Shown: positions 45,583 to 54,006, counted from the stretch's first letter. The stretch: DNA of 64,000 nucleotides from Apilactobacillus kunkeei (GCF_005930975.1 NZ_VBSE01000041.1:62001-126000), one strand, 5' to 3'. Program-made: numbers and translations. The notes: a model not told the origin generated them from the letters alone.

Positions 45583-46377
45583 TTGATTACACTTAAATCA
45601 CCACGCGAAATCGAAATGATGGCCAAATCTGGAGAAGTCTTAGCTGGCGTTCACCTTGGCTTACGTGACATGATCAAACCAGGTTTAGATACTTGGGAAA
45701 TCGAAGAATTTGCAGACAAATACATTAAAGAACATGGTGCCAAAGCATCAGAAAAAGGATTTGAAGGATACAAATTTGCTACTTGTGTATCTGTTAATGA
45801 CGAAGTGGCTCATGGAATCCCTCGTAAAGGTCTAAAACTCAAAGATGGTGACATTGTTAAGGTCGATATGACTGTTAACAAAGATGGTTTTGAAAGCGAT
45901 TCTTGCTGGACTTATGCAGTTGGAAACATTTCAGAAGAAAATCAAAAGCTAATGGACGTATGTAAGGAAGCTTTATACCGTGGTATCGACCAAGCCGTTG
46001 TCGGCAACCGCTTAGGTGATATTGGTTTTGCTTGCCAAGACTTCATCGAAAACCAAAACCACATGGGAGACGTTCGTGAATTAATCGGACACGGAATTCA
46101 GCCTACCATGCATGAACAACCAAACGTTCCTGCTTACGGCGAACCTGGTAAAGGCCTTCGTCTAAAAGAAGGTATGACTATTACCATTGAACCAATGGTT
46201 AACCTAGGGACTTGGGAAATCACTGACAGATACGACGCTAAGGACGACTGGACTTACTACGTATCATCAGATGGTACTAACTCAGCTCAATACGAACACA
46301 CAATTGCCATCACCAAAGATGGTCCAAAGATTTTAACCTCTCAAGGTGACGAAATCGATGAAAAGTACAAACTATAA
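45583..46377 (+). CDS. map: Type I methionine aminopeptidase
   Basis: This 264-aa metallo-enzyme removes the initiator methionine from new proteins. The pita-bread fold ligands are visible: Asp in KVDMTVNKDGFESDSC, His in ELIGHGIQPTMHEQP, Glu in MTITIEPMV and the final Glu in YEHTIAI. The start is TTG behind AAAGGAG. It is a single gene with a strong terminator after it. Confidence 0.95.
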   Translation: MITLKSPREIEMMAKSGEVLAGVHLGLRDMIKPGLDTWEIEEFADKYIKEHGAKASEKGFEGYKFATCVSVNDEVAHGIPRKGLKLKDGDIVKVDMTVNKDGFESDSCWTYAVGNISEENQKLMDVCKEALYRGIDQAVVGNRLGDIGFACQDFIENQNHMGDVRELIGHGIQPTMHEQPNVPAYGEPGKGLRLKEGMTITIEPMVNLGTWEITDRYDAKDDWTYYVSSDGTNSAQYEHTIAITKDGPKILTSQGDEIDEKYKL

Positions 46378-46380
46378 GAA

Positions 46381-46426
46381 ATAAAAAAGACTCGTAAGAA
46401 TTATCTTACGAGTCTTTTTTTATTTG
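46381..46426. terminator. Convergent terminator
   Basis: AAAAAAGACTCGTAAGA with its perfect complement around a short loop separates map from the convergent dehydrogenase gene. Confidence 0.9.
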
Positions 46427-46428
46427 AT

Positions 46429-47367
46429 TTATACCAAACCATTTACACAGTGTTCAGGTTCTTTACCCTTCAACACAAGATTTACTTCACTACTTGCCAT
46501 GTTAGAAATCTTAGTAAATGATTCTACTGAGAATCCTGAGTTATGTGGTGTCATGAAGACGTTTGGTAATTTTCTTAGTTCACTATCCATTGGAAGTGGT
46601 TCTTGTTCAAACACATCTAGACCAGCCCCGGCAATTTCACCAGACTTCAAAGCTTCAATCATATCTTGTTCGTTAATCACTGCACCTCTGGCGAAGTTAA
46701 CGATAAATGCTGAATTCTTCATCATCTTGAATGTTTCCTTATTAACAGAACCTATAGTTCCCTTCACTGCTGGTAGATGTAGTGAAACAAAATCGGAACG
46801 TTTGAATAATTCATCCCATTCAACAAATTCACCATATTCTGAAGTCTTAGGACTTCTGTTCCAGATTAGTGTATTAACTCCGAAACCTGAAAGCATCTTG
46901 GCAGCTTGTTGACCAATATTTCCATAACCAACAATTCCAATTGTCTTACCCTTAATATCATGTGATGGATGATGGAATGCGTATGAATCATCACCTTCAT
47001 GCATTTTTTGAGAAACTGTGTATAGATTCTTAGATAAAATTAAGATATCAGTAACGGCACATTCAGCAACTGCTACTTCATTTCCACCTGGTGTATTGGT
47101 AACATAAATTCCGCGTTCTTTACAGTGGTTTAAATCAACATTATCGTATCCCACACCAAAACGCGCAATCACCTTTAGATTGGGCATTTGGTCGATAGTA
47201 TCATTGCTCAATGGAGTTGCATTAAGCACCATGCCATCTGCATCTTTATGTTGAAGTAGTGTTTCTGCATATTGATCTTCTAATTCCACTACTTCAAAAC
47301 CATAATCCCTAAGTGGTTCACCTAAATAATGAGCGAATTCTTTAGGAATGATTACTTTTTTATCCAT
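46429..47367 (-). CDS. D-isomer-specific 2-hydroxyacid dehydrogenase
   Basis: A 312-aa NAD-dependent dehydrogenase. The Rossmann loop is TIGIVGYGNIGQQAAKML near residue 142-159, the substrate Arg is in FARGAVI, Glu in DVFEQEPLP and the catalytic His in MTPHNSG. ATG 47367 follows GGAGTTGAAG, and the longer frame has no Shine-Dalgarno. The N-terminal part resembles phosphoglycerate dehydrogenase-like proteins, not D-lactate dehydrogenase. The substrate is open; it stands alone, so context does not help. Confidence 0.85.
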   Translation of the reverse strand: MDKKVIIPKEFAHYLGEPLRDYGFEVVELEDQYAETLLQHKDADGMVLNATPLSNDTIDQMPNLKVIARFGVGYDNVDLNHCKERGIYVTNTPGGNEVAVAECAVTDILILSKNLYTVSQKMHEGDDSYAFHHPSHDIKGKTIGIVGYGNIGQQAAKMLSGFGVNTLIWNRSPKTSEYGEFVEWDELFKRSDFVSLHLPAVKGTIGSVNKETFKMMKNSAFIVNFARGAVINEQDMIEALKSGEIAGAGLDVFEQEPLPMDSELRKLPNVFMTPHNSGFSVESFTKISNMASSEVNLVLKGKEPEHCVNGLV

Positions 47368-47410
47368 TTTCTCTTCAACTCCTAATTTTTTATAACATAT
47401 AAATACTATC

Positions 47411-47460
47411 ACAAAAAAAGCCACTACATGGATTTTTATATCCATATAGTGGCTTTTAAT
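47411..47460 (-). terminator. Terminator of the BCCT transporter gene
   Basis: AAAAGCCACTA...ATGGAT arms form a long stem with one mismatch; a T run follows on the minus strand. Confidence 0.85.
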
Positions 47461-47464
47461 TACT

Positions 47465-49090
47465 CTAATGTTTATTAATTGTATTTTTTGGCCATAAGAT
47501 TAATTTACCTTTAATAGCACTTTTTCGTTCAACAGTAACTGGTTTCTTCCCACGACGTGGTGTCCATCTTGGGTTTCTAATTACCGTAGGGTCATTTTTA
47601 ATCATCTTAAAGACTGACATAATGATCAAGATGCAAACGAACATCAATGGGAAACCTGCTAGAGTACAGAACGTTTGAACTGTCTCGAATCCTCCAACGA
47701 CAACCAAACTGAATGAAAATAGAATAAATACAACTACCCAGGTCATTCTATTGACACGGCTAGGTTCTTTACCAGGGCCAAGTGGCAGACTAGTAAATGA
47801 AGAAAGCACGAACGCCGACGACGAAATTGTCGTTGCTAAGAAGATGAAACAGGAAATAAAGTAAAATGCAAACATGACATACTTCATTGGTAAAGTTCCA
47901 AGAACAGCTGAAATCACAGCGGCTTGACCTTGCGTATTTAAAATATGTGTTAAATTCAATGCACCTGTCTTTTGTAGCCATAGTGAGTAACCACCAAAGA
48001 CAGCATAAAAACTCATACAACCCAATGCACCATAGGTAAGCATCCCCATGACGATTTGTCTGATTGTGCGTCCCCTGGAAATCTTAGCAATGAATAGTCC
48101 CATAAATGGCATGTATGAAAGCCACCAGCCCCAATAGAAAATGGTTTCTTGTTGAGCAATTCCTGGACGACCATTTGGCACGGTATTCATACTCATTGGA
48201 ATGAATTTTTGAATCAATAATCCGACACTATTTGTTTCTGAATTTAGAATGTATACAGTTGGACCGACTAGTAAGACAATTGCTAGAAAAATAATGGCGG
48301 TCCAGATGTGGGCATTACTTAATTTATCAATTCCACCGTTTAGTCCCTTAAAGACGGTGAGTGCAAAGATAATAAATAATACCAAGAATAATCCTAGTTT
48401 CATATTTAGGTTGTCAGGAATTCCGGTTAAGGAACTTAGTACTTTAGAAATGATTGGGATTTCCAAACCTACGGAGGCTCCTACCCCTCCCATGATTCCA
48501 AATACTACTAATAGGTTGACGATTTTTCTGGCAATGTTTTGCCAGAGTTTTTCACCATCTAAGATGGTAATCGCATCACTTAGAGACTGAATTTTGCGTT
48601 TCTTGTTATACATCATATAACCAATAGCAATCGTGGGCGCCGCAAACATCAACCAAGCCATTGGACCCCAATCATATTGACCATACATGTGAGCTAAATT
48701 GTAAGCCGTCACTGAATATGGTTTAACAGATCCTTCTGGATGTTGAACATATCTCAATGGATCCACCATGCTAAGCATTAAAATACTTGCATCGATGGCG
48801 GTCGCAAAGACCATTGAACCCCATTGAAAGTTTTTGTACGCCGGCTTATCCGTAGGTTCACCTAAACGAATATTGCCATACTTTGATAACATCAAATATA
48901 CAAAAAACAAGAAATTGATGATATAAATCCACATGTAACCCCAACCCATATTGCTGGTTACCCAGTTCAATATGTTGTTCAGAAGTCCTTGAAGTGAAGA
49001 ACCACCAATTATCAAAAATACTGAAACCCCTAAAAATAATACGACAGTAGGAATAAAGACGAGCTTGTCGATATTTTTACTTTTAAAAAT
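47465..49090 (-). CDS. BCCT family betaine/carnitine/choline transporter, probable AUU start
   Basis: A 541-aa, 12-helix secondary transporter for trimethylammonium compounds. The helix 8 signature is visible as TIFYWGWWLSYMPFMGLFIAKISRGRTIRQ near residue 310-340. The first ATG/GTG/TTG in frame is TTG 49015, which would delete helix 1. The frame stays open to a TAA at 49111-49109, and the conserved-looking FKSKNIDKLVFIPTVV starts right after AGAGGAGG with ATT ATT ATT. ATT at 49090-49088 is 6 nt from the GGAGG. It complements OpuA in osmoprotection. Confidence 0.8.
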   Translation of the reverse strand: MFKSKNIDKLVFIPTVVLFLGVSVFLIIGGSSLQGLLNNILNWVTSNMGWGYMWIYIINFLFFVYLMLSKYGNIRLGEPTDKPAYKNFQWGSMVFATAIDASILMLSMVDPLRYVQHPEGSVKPYSVTAYNLAHMYGQYDWGPMAWLMFAAPTIAIGYMMYNKKRKIQSLSDAITILDGEKLWQNIARKIVNLLVVFGIMGGVGASVGLEIPIISKVLSSLTGIPDNLNMKLGLFLVLFIIFALTVFKGLNGGIDKLSNAHIWTAIIFLAIVLLVGPTVYILNSETNSVGLLIQKFIPMSMNTVPNGRPGIAQQETIFYWGWWLSYMPFMGLFIAKISRGRTIRQIVMGMLTYGALGCMSFYAVFGGYSLWLQKTGALNLTHILNTQGQAAVISAVLGTLPMKYVMFAFYFISCFIFLATTISSSAFVLSSFTSLPLGPGKEPSRVNRMTWVVVFILFSFSLVVVGGFETVQTFCTLAGFPLMFVCILIIMSVFKMIKNDPTVIRNPRWTPRRGKKPVTVERKSAIKGKLILWPKNTINKH

Positions 49091-49117
49091 AATAATCCTC
49101 CTCTGAGATTAAACACA

Positions 49118-49173
49118 AAAAGCTGCACAAATAAGTGATTCGTATATAACGAATGACCATCTGCACAGCTTTT
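49118..49173 (-). promoter_or_regulatory. Two-tier hairpin in the BCCT leader, possible attenuator
   Basis: AAAAGCTG and CAGCTTTT (49173-49166 and 49125-49118) close an outer stem, and ATTCGT/ACGAAT make an inner hairpin. Five T follow on the minus strand, then the Shine-Dalgarno. It is downstream of the promoter, so it acts inside the leader. Confidence 0.5.
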
Positions 49174-49220
49174 CTAAGGTTATACAAATTAAATTCGAAT
49201 TATTTTTGCATTTCAATTAT

Positions 49221-49248
49221 ATTATACACAAATAACAATTTATGTAAA
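49221..49248 (-). promoter_or_regulatory. Promoter of the BCCT gene
   Basis: On the minus strand TTTACA (49248-49243) and TATAAT (49226-49221) are 16 bp apart, about 130 bases before the proposed start codon. Confidence 0.6.
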
Positions 49249-49287
49249 ATGTGTCCACATGGGCGTTTGAAAAGCACTTTTTAATTC

Positions 49288-49839
49288 TTATTTGACTGTT
49301 TTAATAACACGAGCTGGATTACCAACAATGACCACATTGTCACCAAACGATTTAGTAACAACTGATCCAGCACCAACAACAACATTTTCTCCCAATGTAA
49401 CACCTGGTAATACAGTCACATGTCCTCCGAACCAGCAATTATCGCCGATTGTAATTGGTTTTCCCATTTCCACATCGGCCTTTCTTTGGTCTGGATCAAG
49501 TGGATGTACCGGTGTGTACAATCCAACATCCGGTCCAAAGTAACAATGATTTCCAATTGTGATTGGACATGTGTCCAACAATGTTAAGTGGTAGTTAGCG
49601 TAAAAGTCATCTCCAACATGAATGTTATATCCATAGTCGAATTGAACACCAGTTTCAATCCATAGATTCTTACCACTATTGCCAAGTAATTTGGCTAGTC
49701 GTTGGTTTTGTTCTTTATTATTTGATAGTGAATTAATGGCGTTTAACTCTTTTCTAACAACACTACGTCTTTGTTGTAACTCTTCGTCGTATTGTTGATA
49801 AGGTTCTCCTGCCGTCATTTTTTCACGTTCTGTTTTCAT
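49288..49839 (-). CDS. Maltose/galactoside O-acetyltransferase family protein
   Basis: A 183-aa hexapeptide-repeat acetyltransferase of the Maa/LacA/NodL group. The N-terminal Mac domain is MTAGEPYQQYDEELQQRR, and the left-handed beta helix contains NCYFGPDVGLYTPVHPLDPDQR, with the catalytic His, and GDNCWFGGHVTVLPGVTLGENVVVGAGSVV. It transfers acetyl from acetyl-CoA to sugars; the natural acceptor is unknown. It is monocistronic. Confidence 0.9.
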   Translation of the reverse strand: MKTEREKMTAGEPYQQYDEELQQRRSVVRKELNAINSLSNNKEQNQRLAKLLGNSGKNLWIETGVQFDYGYNIHVGDDFYANYHLTLLDTCPITIGNHCYFGPDVGLYTPVHPLDPDQRKADVEMGKPITIGDNCWFGGHVTVLPGVTLGENVVVGAGSVVTKSFGDNVVIVGNPARVIKTVK

Positions 49840-49888
49840 ATTTTGCCAGCTTTCATAACTTATTCAATCATTATTGTATCATATGAAA

Positions 49889-51259
49889 TTATTTATCAAA
49901 GAACCCTAAGTCGCGAAGACTCTTTTCAATATCTGATACTGATTTATCCTTATCAATATATTCCGTTGTTTTTTCAGATTCTTTTCTTTTAGGCTTTGAT
50001 TGTTCAATCATTTGCGGAGAATCAATCTGCTTAGCTAAATTTGGATCAATCTTTCTAACCTCATCTTCTAACAACTTTTGAACTATAGTAATTATCCTGT
50101 CTTCATTATCGAGACTAGTATTAACAAATTTGATGGTTTTAAATTCATCCAAAACAGCAGCCAACTGCTTAATTTCTTCAACGTTAGTGATGATTTCACC
50201 ATTAAAGCTCTGCCATTCATGATTTTTGGCATATGCTAACTTACCATCATTGATAGTTTGTGAAATGTATAAGGAAGGTGTAATCACTTCTACTTGTTGT
50301 TGATTTAAATCCATTTCAACTAGCTTCTTTAAGCCATTAATGACTGACAATAATTGCATCTTGGAATTACTAACGCCAAGTATGCCACCACTATCTGATG
50401 TTAGCTCATTATCAAAATCGACACAGTAAGCCCAAACCGATGGTCCATTGGAAGCAACATATTGATTCAACCCAGAGGCATTAATATGCTTACCATGTGC
50501 AAATAATTTAACTACTTCCTGCGGTTCTTCTGTTTTGTTTTTTACGTCTTCAAATGTAGAGTGAACAATTGTATTCTTTGGTTGATTTAATTTCATACCA
50601 TCCATTGTATCGTTCAAAAGTTTATCAACAAAATTGTTTCCTTCGTTATCAGCATGTCCCTTAGTCCATTTAAAGTTTAAGTGCTTAAATTGGCCTAGTA
50701 ATGATGATAATTGTATGAATTCATTTTTGTTTTTAATTACAGATCCATCGCTTTTCTTCCAACCACGACGACGCCATGAGTTTATCCATCCCTTAGTGAT
50801 TGAATCTAAAACGTATTTGGAGTCCAATATAGCGTCAATAGACTCGTTTTGCCATCCCTGCTTAATGATGTATCTCAATGCGTTAACTAGCCCTAATACT
50901 TCCATTTTATTGTTTGTAGCACCGAATTCACCATCAGAATCATAGTATTTCTTTCCATTGCGGATAATTAGATATGCCCAAGCAGCCTTGTCGTCATCCT
51001 TAACGTGTTGACCAAGCTTGTTTCCATGGTTACGGGAACCACCGTCACTATAAAGTTTAATTGAACCATTTCTACTCATCTTGGGTGCAGCCTTCTTAAC
51101 TGTCTTTTTTAATCCCATGTAGGCCTTTGCTTCTGATTGGGTCTTAAAGCTTTTATATTCAGCTCCGGGAAAACCGTTCACTTGATTCTTACATTCGTCC
51201 CAAGTGTTATAGATACCGGGCTTTTTTCCTTTTCTTACTGCATAAAATTTACTAGCCAT
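49889..51259 (-). CDS. RNase HI with viroplasmin domain and a second, degenerate RNase H domain
   Basis: A 456-aa protein in three parts. Residues 1-50 are a viroplasmin/RNase H N-terminal domain (FYAVRKGKKPGIYNTWDECK) that binds RNA-DNA hybrids. Residues ~64-218 are an RNase H with the catalytic set D72, E120, D146 and D204. Residues ~248-400 repeat the same fold: WAYCV, NSKMQLLSVINGL and LDNED align with the first domain. But D72, E120 and D146 are replaced by H255, Q302 and P328, with only D384 kept. The C-terminal tail is charged. The first domain should be active, removing RNA from hybrids. Confidence 0.85.
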   Translation of the reverse strand: MASKFYAVRKGKKPGIYNTWDECKNQVNGFPGAEYKSFKTQSEAKAYMGLKKTVKKAAPKMSRNGSIKLYSDGGSRNHGNKLGQHVKDDDKAAWAYLIIRNGKKYYDSDGEFGATNNKMEVLGLVNALRYIIKQGWQNESIDAILDSKYVLDSITKGWINSWRRRGWKKSDGSVIKNKNEFIQLSSLLGQFKHLNFKWTKGHADNEGNNFVDKLLNDTMDGMKLNQPKNTIVHSTFEDVKNKTEEPQEVVKLFAHGKHINASGLNQYVASNGPSVWAYCVDFDNELTSDSGGILGVSNSKMQLLSVINGLKKLVEMDLNQQQVEVITPSLYISQTINDGKLAYAKNHEWQSFNGEIITNVEEIKQLAAVLDEFKTIKFVNTSLDNEDRIITIVQKLLEDEVRKIDPNLAKQIDSPQMIEQSKPKRKESEKTTEYIDKDKSVSDIEKSLRDLGFFDK

Positions 51260-51283
51260 CTTTTTTCTCCTTTTTTGTACAAA

Positions 51284-51313
51284 AAAAGACTCAGAAAATC
51301 TGAGTCCAAAAGA
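51284..51313 (-). terminator. Terminator of the 40-aa gene
   Basis: GACTCAGA/TCTGAGTC stem followed by seven T on the minus strand, between the 40-aa gene and the RNase H gene. Confidence 0.8.
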
Positions 51314-51436
51314 TTATTTAGCAGGCTTTGACTTCAAGAATTTTTGTAAGTCAGCAACTTCTTTTTGTTTCTTGTTACGCTTGTTGTTGTTGATTGGACG
51401 ACGTCCTTGAACACCATTTGGATGACAAATTCTCAC
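51314..51436 (-). CDS. Small basic protein, 40 aa
   Basis: This short frame starts at GTG 51436 behind AGGAAGGGG and ends at TAA 51314-51316, immediately before a terminator. The product starts MRICHPNGVQGRRP and continues with a run rich in Asn, Lys and Arg (NNNKRNKKQKE), ending in a short helix. It lacks any membrane segment. The placement with Shine-Dalgarno and terminator, and the biased codon content, argue that it is real. I do not recognise a function; its basic nature suggests binding to nucleic acid. Confidence 0.6.
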   Translation of the reverse strand: MRICHPNGVQGRRPINNNKRNKKQKEVADLQKFLKSKPAK

Positions 51437-51603
51437 TAGAGACACCCCTTCCTGTTAACTATAAATTAATTAGTACCATTATAATATAAAGACGGTACCT
51501 AACGCAAATTAGAATTATTCACTCATTATTATATCGATATTGTTTACAATTTACAAGTTTGTGTTAAAATAACCTCAATTTAATAATAAGAGGTGGCAAT
51601 TTT

Positions 51604-52404
51604 ATGACAAATGATTTTCCCCAAGTTTTAACCATTGCAGGTTCAGATAGTGATGGAAGTGCAGGAATGCAAGCCGATTTACATACTTTCTTTATGCACC
51701 ATACTTACGGAGCTTCCGTAATTACAGCGTGCGTTGCAGGTAACTCATTTGGTATTCATGACAGTGTCTCTATGCCAGTTTCATTCATCAACCAAGAATT
51801 CAAAGACTTAGCTGATGATTTTAAGATTTTAGCATCAAAAACAGGAATGTTAGCCGATGCCGAACTTATTCGTACCGTAGTTGAAAACTACAAAAAATAC
51901 GATTTTGGACCATTAGTCGTAGATCCTGTTATCATGACTAAACACGGTGCTATGTTACTTGAACAAGCCGCATACGACACTTTGAAGGAAGAATTAATTC
52001 CTTTAGCTACAGTCTTAACACCTAATTTCTACGAAGCTCAAAAGTTAGCTGATATGGAAATTAACTCAGATGAAGACACCAAGGTTGCCGCCAAAAAGCT
52101 TCGTGACTTAGGCGCTAAAAACGTTATTATTAAAGGTAAACACGTCGCTGGTGAAACAGACGTCGTTAAGGATTACGTCCTATTAGAATCCGGAGAGGAC
52201 TTCTGGATTGAAGGACCTTACTATCATACAGAACATAAGAATGGTACTGGTGATTCTCTATCAGCAGCCATTACATCTGAAATTGCTAAAGGCACTTCCA
52301 TCGCCGATGCTATCAGAATTGCTGACGACTATGTCGACAAAGCAATTAAGAATGAAATTTCAGTTGCTCACAAATTTGGTCCAATTAACCACTGGGCAAA
52401 ATAA
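51604..52404 (+). CDS. Pyridoxal kinase / hydroxymethylpyrimidine kinase (ThiD/PdxK type)
   Basis: A 266-aa ribokinase-fold enzyme. LTIAGSDSDGSAGMQADLHTF near residue 9-29 is the family start, and NGTGDSLSAAI near residue 218-228 holds the catalytic Asp in the GTGD anion hole. Lactobacilli with this gene and no thiamine operon generally use it as pyridoxal kinase (salvage of vitamin B6), but the HMP kinase role cannot be excluded. It is monocistronic, with a promoter-like TTTACA-N16-TAAAAT ahead of it. Confidence 0.88.
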   Translation: MTNDFPQVLTIAGSDSDGSAGMQADLHTFFMHHTYGASVITACVAGNSFGIHDSVSMPVSFINQEFKDLADDFKILASKTGMLADAELIRTVVENYKKYDFGPLVVDPVIMTKHGAMLLEQAAYDTLKEELIPLATVLTPNFYEAQKLADMEINSDEDTKVAAKKLRDLGAKNVIIKGKHVAGETDVVKDYVLLESGEDFWIEGPYYHTEHKNGTGDSLSAAITSEIAKGTSIADAIRIADDYVDKAIKNEISVAHKFGPINHWAK

Positions 52405-52437
52405 TAAAAAAAGACTCGCATAGGCGGGTCTTTTTTA
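52403..52437. terminator. Convergent terminator
   Basis: AAAAGACTCGC and GCGGGTCTTTT arms with A and T runs lie between the kinase and the convergent 59-aa gene. Confidence 0.85.
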
Positions 52438-52617
52438 TTACCACTTATCCGGGCTCCACATTCTACCGTCCAATTCGTCTTGGGCTTGTTGGAGTCTTTT
52501 TTGCTGTTCTTTATTAATTCTTTTAATACCATCTAGAAAGGATAATAATTTAAAACTAGTTTCATCCTTTTTCAAATCATCGATTTGCTGGTTCAACCAT
52601 TCGTTTTGACTAGCCAT
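52438..52617 (-). CDS. Small charged protein, 59 aa
   Basis: This frame starts at ATG 52617, which overlaps the stop codon of the upstream oxidoreductase gene by one base (TAATG), so it should be translationally coupled. The product starts MASQNEWLNQQIDDLKK, is helical and charged throughout, and ends in MWSPDKW. There is no membrane segment. I do not recognise it; a helical coiled-coil-like middle (RINKEQQKRLQQAQDEL) suggests it binds another protein. Confidence 0.65.
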   Translation of the reverse strand: MASQNEWLNQQIDDLKKDETSFKLLSFLDGIKRINKEQQKRLQQAQDELDGRMWSPDKW

Positions 52618-53321
52618 TATTCATCATCCTCCTTCTTAATCAAATTAATTTCCCATTTCAATTCATCTAGTTGATCATAATTAGATTGAAGATAATCAAT
52701 TAAAATATCCATTCTATCCTGTTTATCATTAGTTAGCGATTTCTTTAAACCAATTAATTGGTCAATGTACCATTTTTGCAAACTACTAAAACTATCAAAG
52801 TTATCATTAGTTAAATAACTACGATAATCAATTAGGAGTTTTTGTTTTTGCACATCAGTCATATATGCGAATTGTGAAATCACAAAAGGTTTCAAAAACT
52901 TCATTTGACCACGTTGAGCAATTGCTTGAAAAGGTTTTAATAGTTCTGAGATACTAAAACCTTCCCTGCCACCAACTTGGTAGTCCTTAATTGGATCACC
53001 TAAAGTAGTGATTATGCCCATTTCTTTTCCCTTTAATGCTCCCTCTTGTTCATAAGCAATAAAATTCTTGGTAAAGACATCATCTTCATACTTTTTCATC
53101 AATGCTGGAGCACTGTACCAATACATTGGGAATTGAAATAGGATTCGATCATATTGTGTCAATCTATTTTGTTCACGTTCTTTGTCAAAAATAAAATTAG
53201 TTTGGATTTTATCTAAAACGACCCAATCAACATTTTCAATGTCATACTGACATTGTTTTAAGAATGCTTCGGTCATTGAATTATCATATTCAGGATGTGA
53301 TACTAGCACCAAAGTTTTCAT
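52617..53321 (-). CDS. NAD(P)H-dependent oxidoreductase, flavodoxin-like fold
   Basis: A 234-aa quinone-reductase-type flavoprotein (KefF/MdaB group). The start KTLVLVSHPEYDNSMTEAFL carries the FMN/FAD phosphate loop, and ILFQFPMYWYSAPALMKKYEDDVF near residue 80-103 is the family signature. GIITTLGDPIKDY and VGGREGFSISELLKPF match the cofactor and dimer regions. It probably reduces quinones or similar electrophiles. It is the first gene of a two-gene unit with a coupled 59-aa protein. Confidence 0.85.
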   Translation of the reverse strand: MKTLVLVSHPEYDNSMTEAFLKQCQYDIENVDWVVLDKIQTNFIFDKEREQNRLTQYDRILFQFPMYWYSAPALMKKYEDDVFTKNFIAYEQEGALKGKEMGIITTLGDPIKDYQVGGREGFSISELLKPFQAIAQRGQMKFLKPFVISQFAYMTDVQKQKLLIDYRSYLTNDNFDSFSSLQKWYIDQLIGLKKSLTNDKQDRMDILIDYLQSNYDQLDELKWEINLIKKEDDE

Positions 53322-53571
53322 ATTCGTTCCCTCGTTTCTTTAATATCACTATTTTAAATGATTTTGGTTAAAATTTACACTATAACGAATTCACGTATAT
53401 TAAATCATTGTACGTTACAATTGTTCGCATATTTTGAAATTATTTTTTTAAAATTTTTTCGCTATTTTTTAAGAATTATAAGTATCAAAAAGCCAAAAAA
53501 AGCTTTTATATCAACTATTTATATACAATAATTATTATTAAAAATAAATAAAATTATTATTCTGATATTAG

Positions 53572-53600
53572 TTGACATCACCCCATATTTCGGGTATATT
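53572..53600 (+). promoter_or_regulatory. Promoter of the cold-shock gene
   Basis: Consensus TTGACA (53572-53577) is 17 bp from TATATT (53595-53600). The transcript would have an untranslated leader of about 125 nt, as is usual for csp genes. The rest of 53322-53571 is AT-rich and I see no gene in it. Confidence 0.75.
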
Positions 53601-53732
53601 ATTACCAATGTGTTACATAGTTTCGATTGTTAAGGTTACTTGTTTTATAGTTTTATGAAATGACCCCTTGATTCAGGCTTTTGATACATTAAGATTTTAT
53701 AACGCACGATATGTGCAAGGAGGTTTCATATT

Positions 53733-53930
53733 ATGAAACAAGGTACTGTTAAATGGTTCAACGCTGATAAAGGTTACGGTTTTATCACTACTGAAGATGG
53801 TGACGTATTCGTTCACTTCTCAGCTATCAACAAAGAAGGTTTCAAGACTCTAGAAGAAGGCGAAAAGGTTACATTGGACGTTGAAGACGGCGACCGTGGA
53901 CCACAAGCTGCTAACGTTACTCCTGCATAA
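53733..53930 (+). CDS. Cold-shock protein
   Basis: A 65-aa OB-fold RNA chaperone. Both RNA-binding motifs are present: [11 protein letters not shown] (RNP1) near residue 13-23 and VFVHFSAI (RNP2) near residue 26-33. The start [10 protein letters not shown] is typical of CspA/CspB. ATG 53733 follows AAGGAGG. A long leader and strong terminator flank it, suggesting a highly expressed, temperature-responsive single gene. Confidence 0.96.
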   Translation: MKQGTVKWFNADKGYGFITTEDGDVFVHFSAINKEGFKTLEEGEKVTLDVEDGDRGPQAANVTPA

Positions 53931-53966
53931 GGATAACCTCTTAGTTAACTTTTAGTTTAAAAAGAG

Positions 53967-54006
53967 ATCAAAAGCACCCGAGATTTTCTCGGGTGCTTTT
54001 TTATTA
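53967..54006 (+). terminator. Terminator
   Basis: AAAAGCACCCGAG and CTCGGGTGCTTTT form a 13-bp GC-rich stem followed by a T run after the cold-shock gene. Confidence 0.95.

Noticed and set aside
46424-46912. Plus-strand open frame of 162 codons
   Set aside because: It is antisense to the 2-hydroxyacid dehydrogenase, which has all catalytic motifs.
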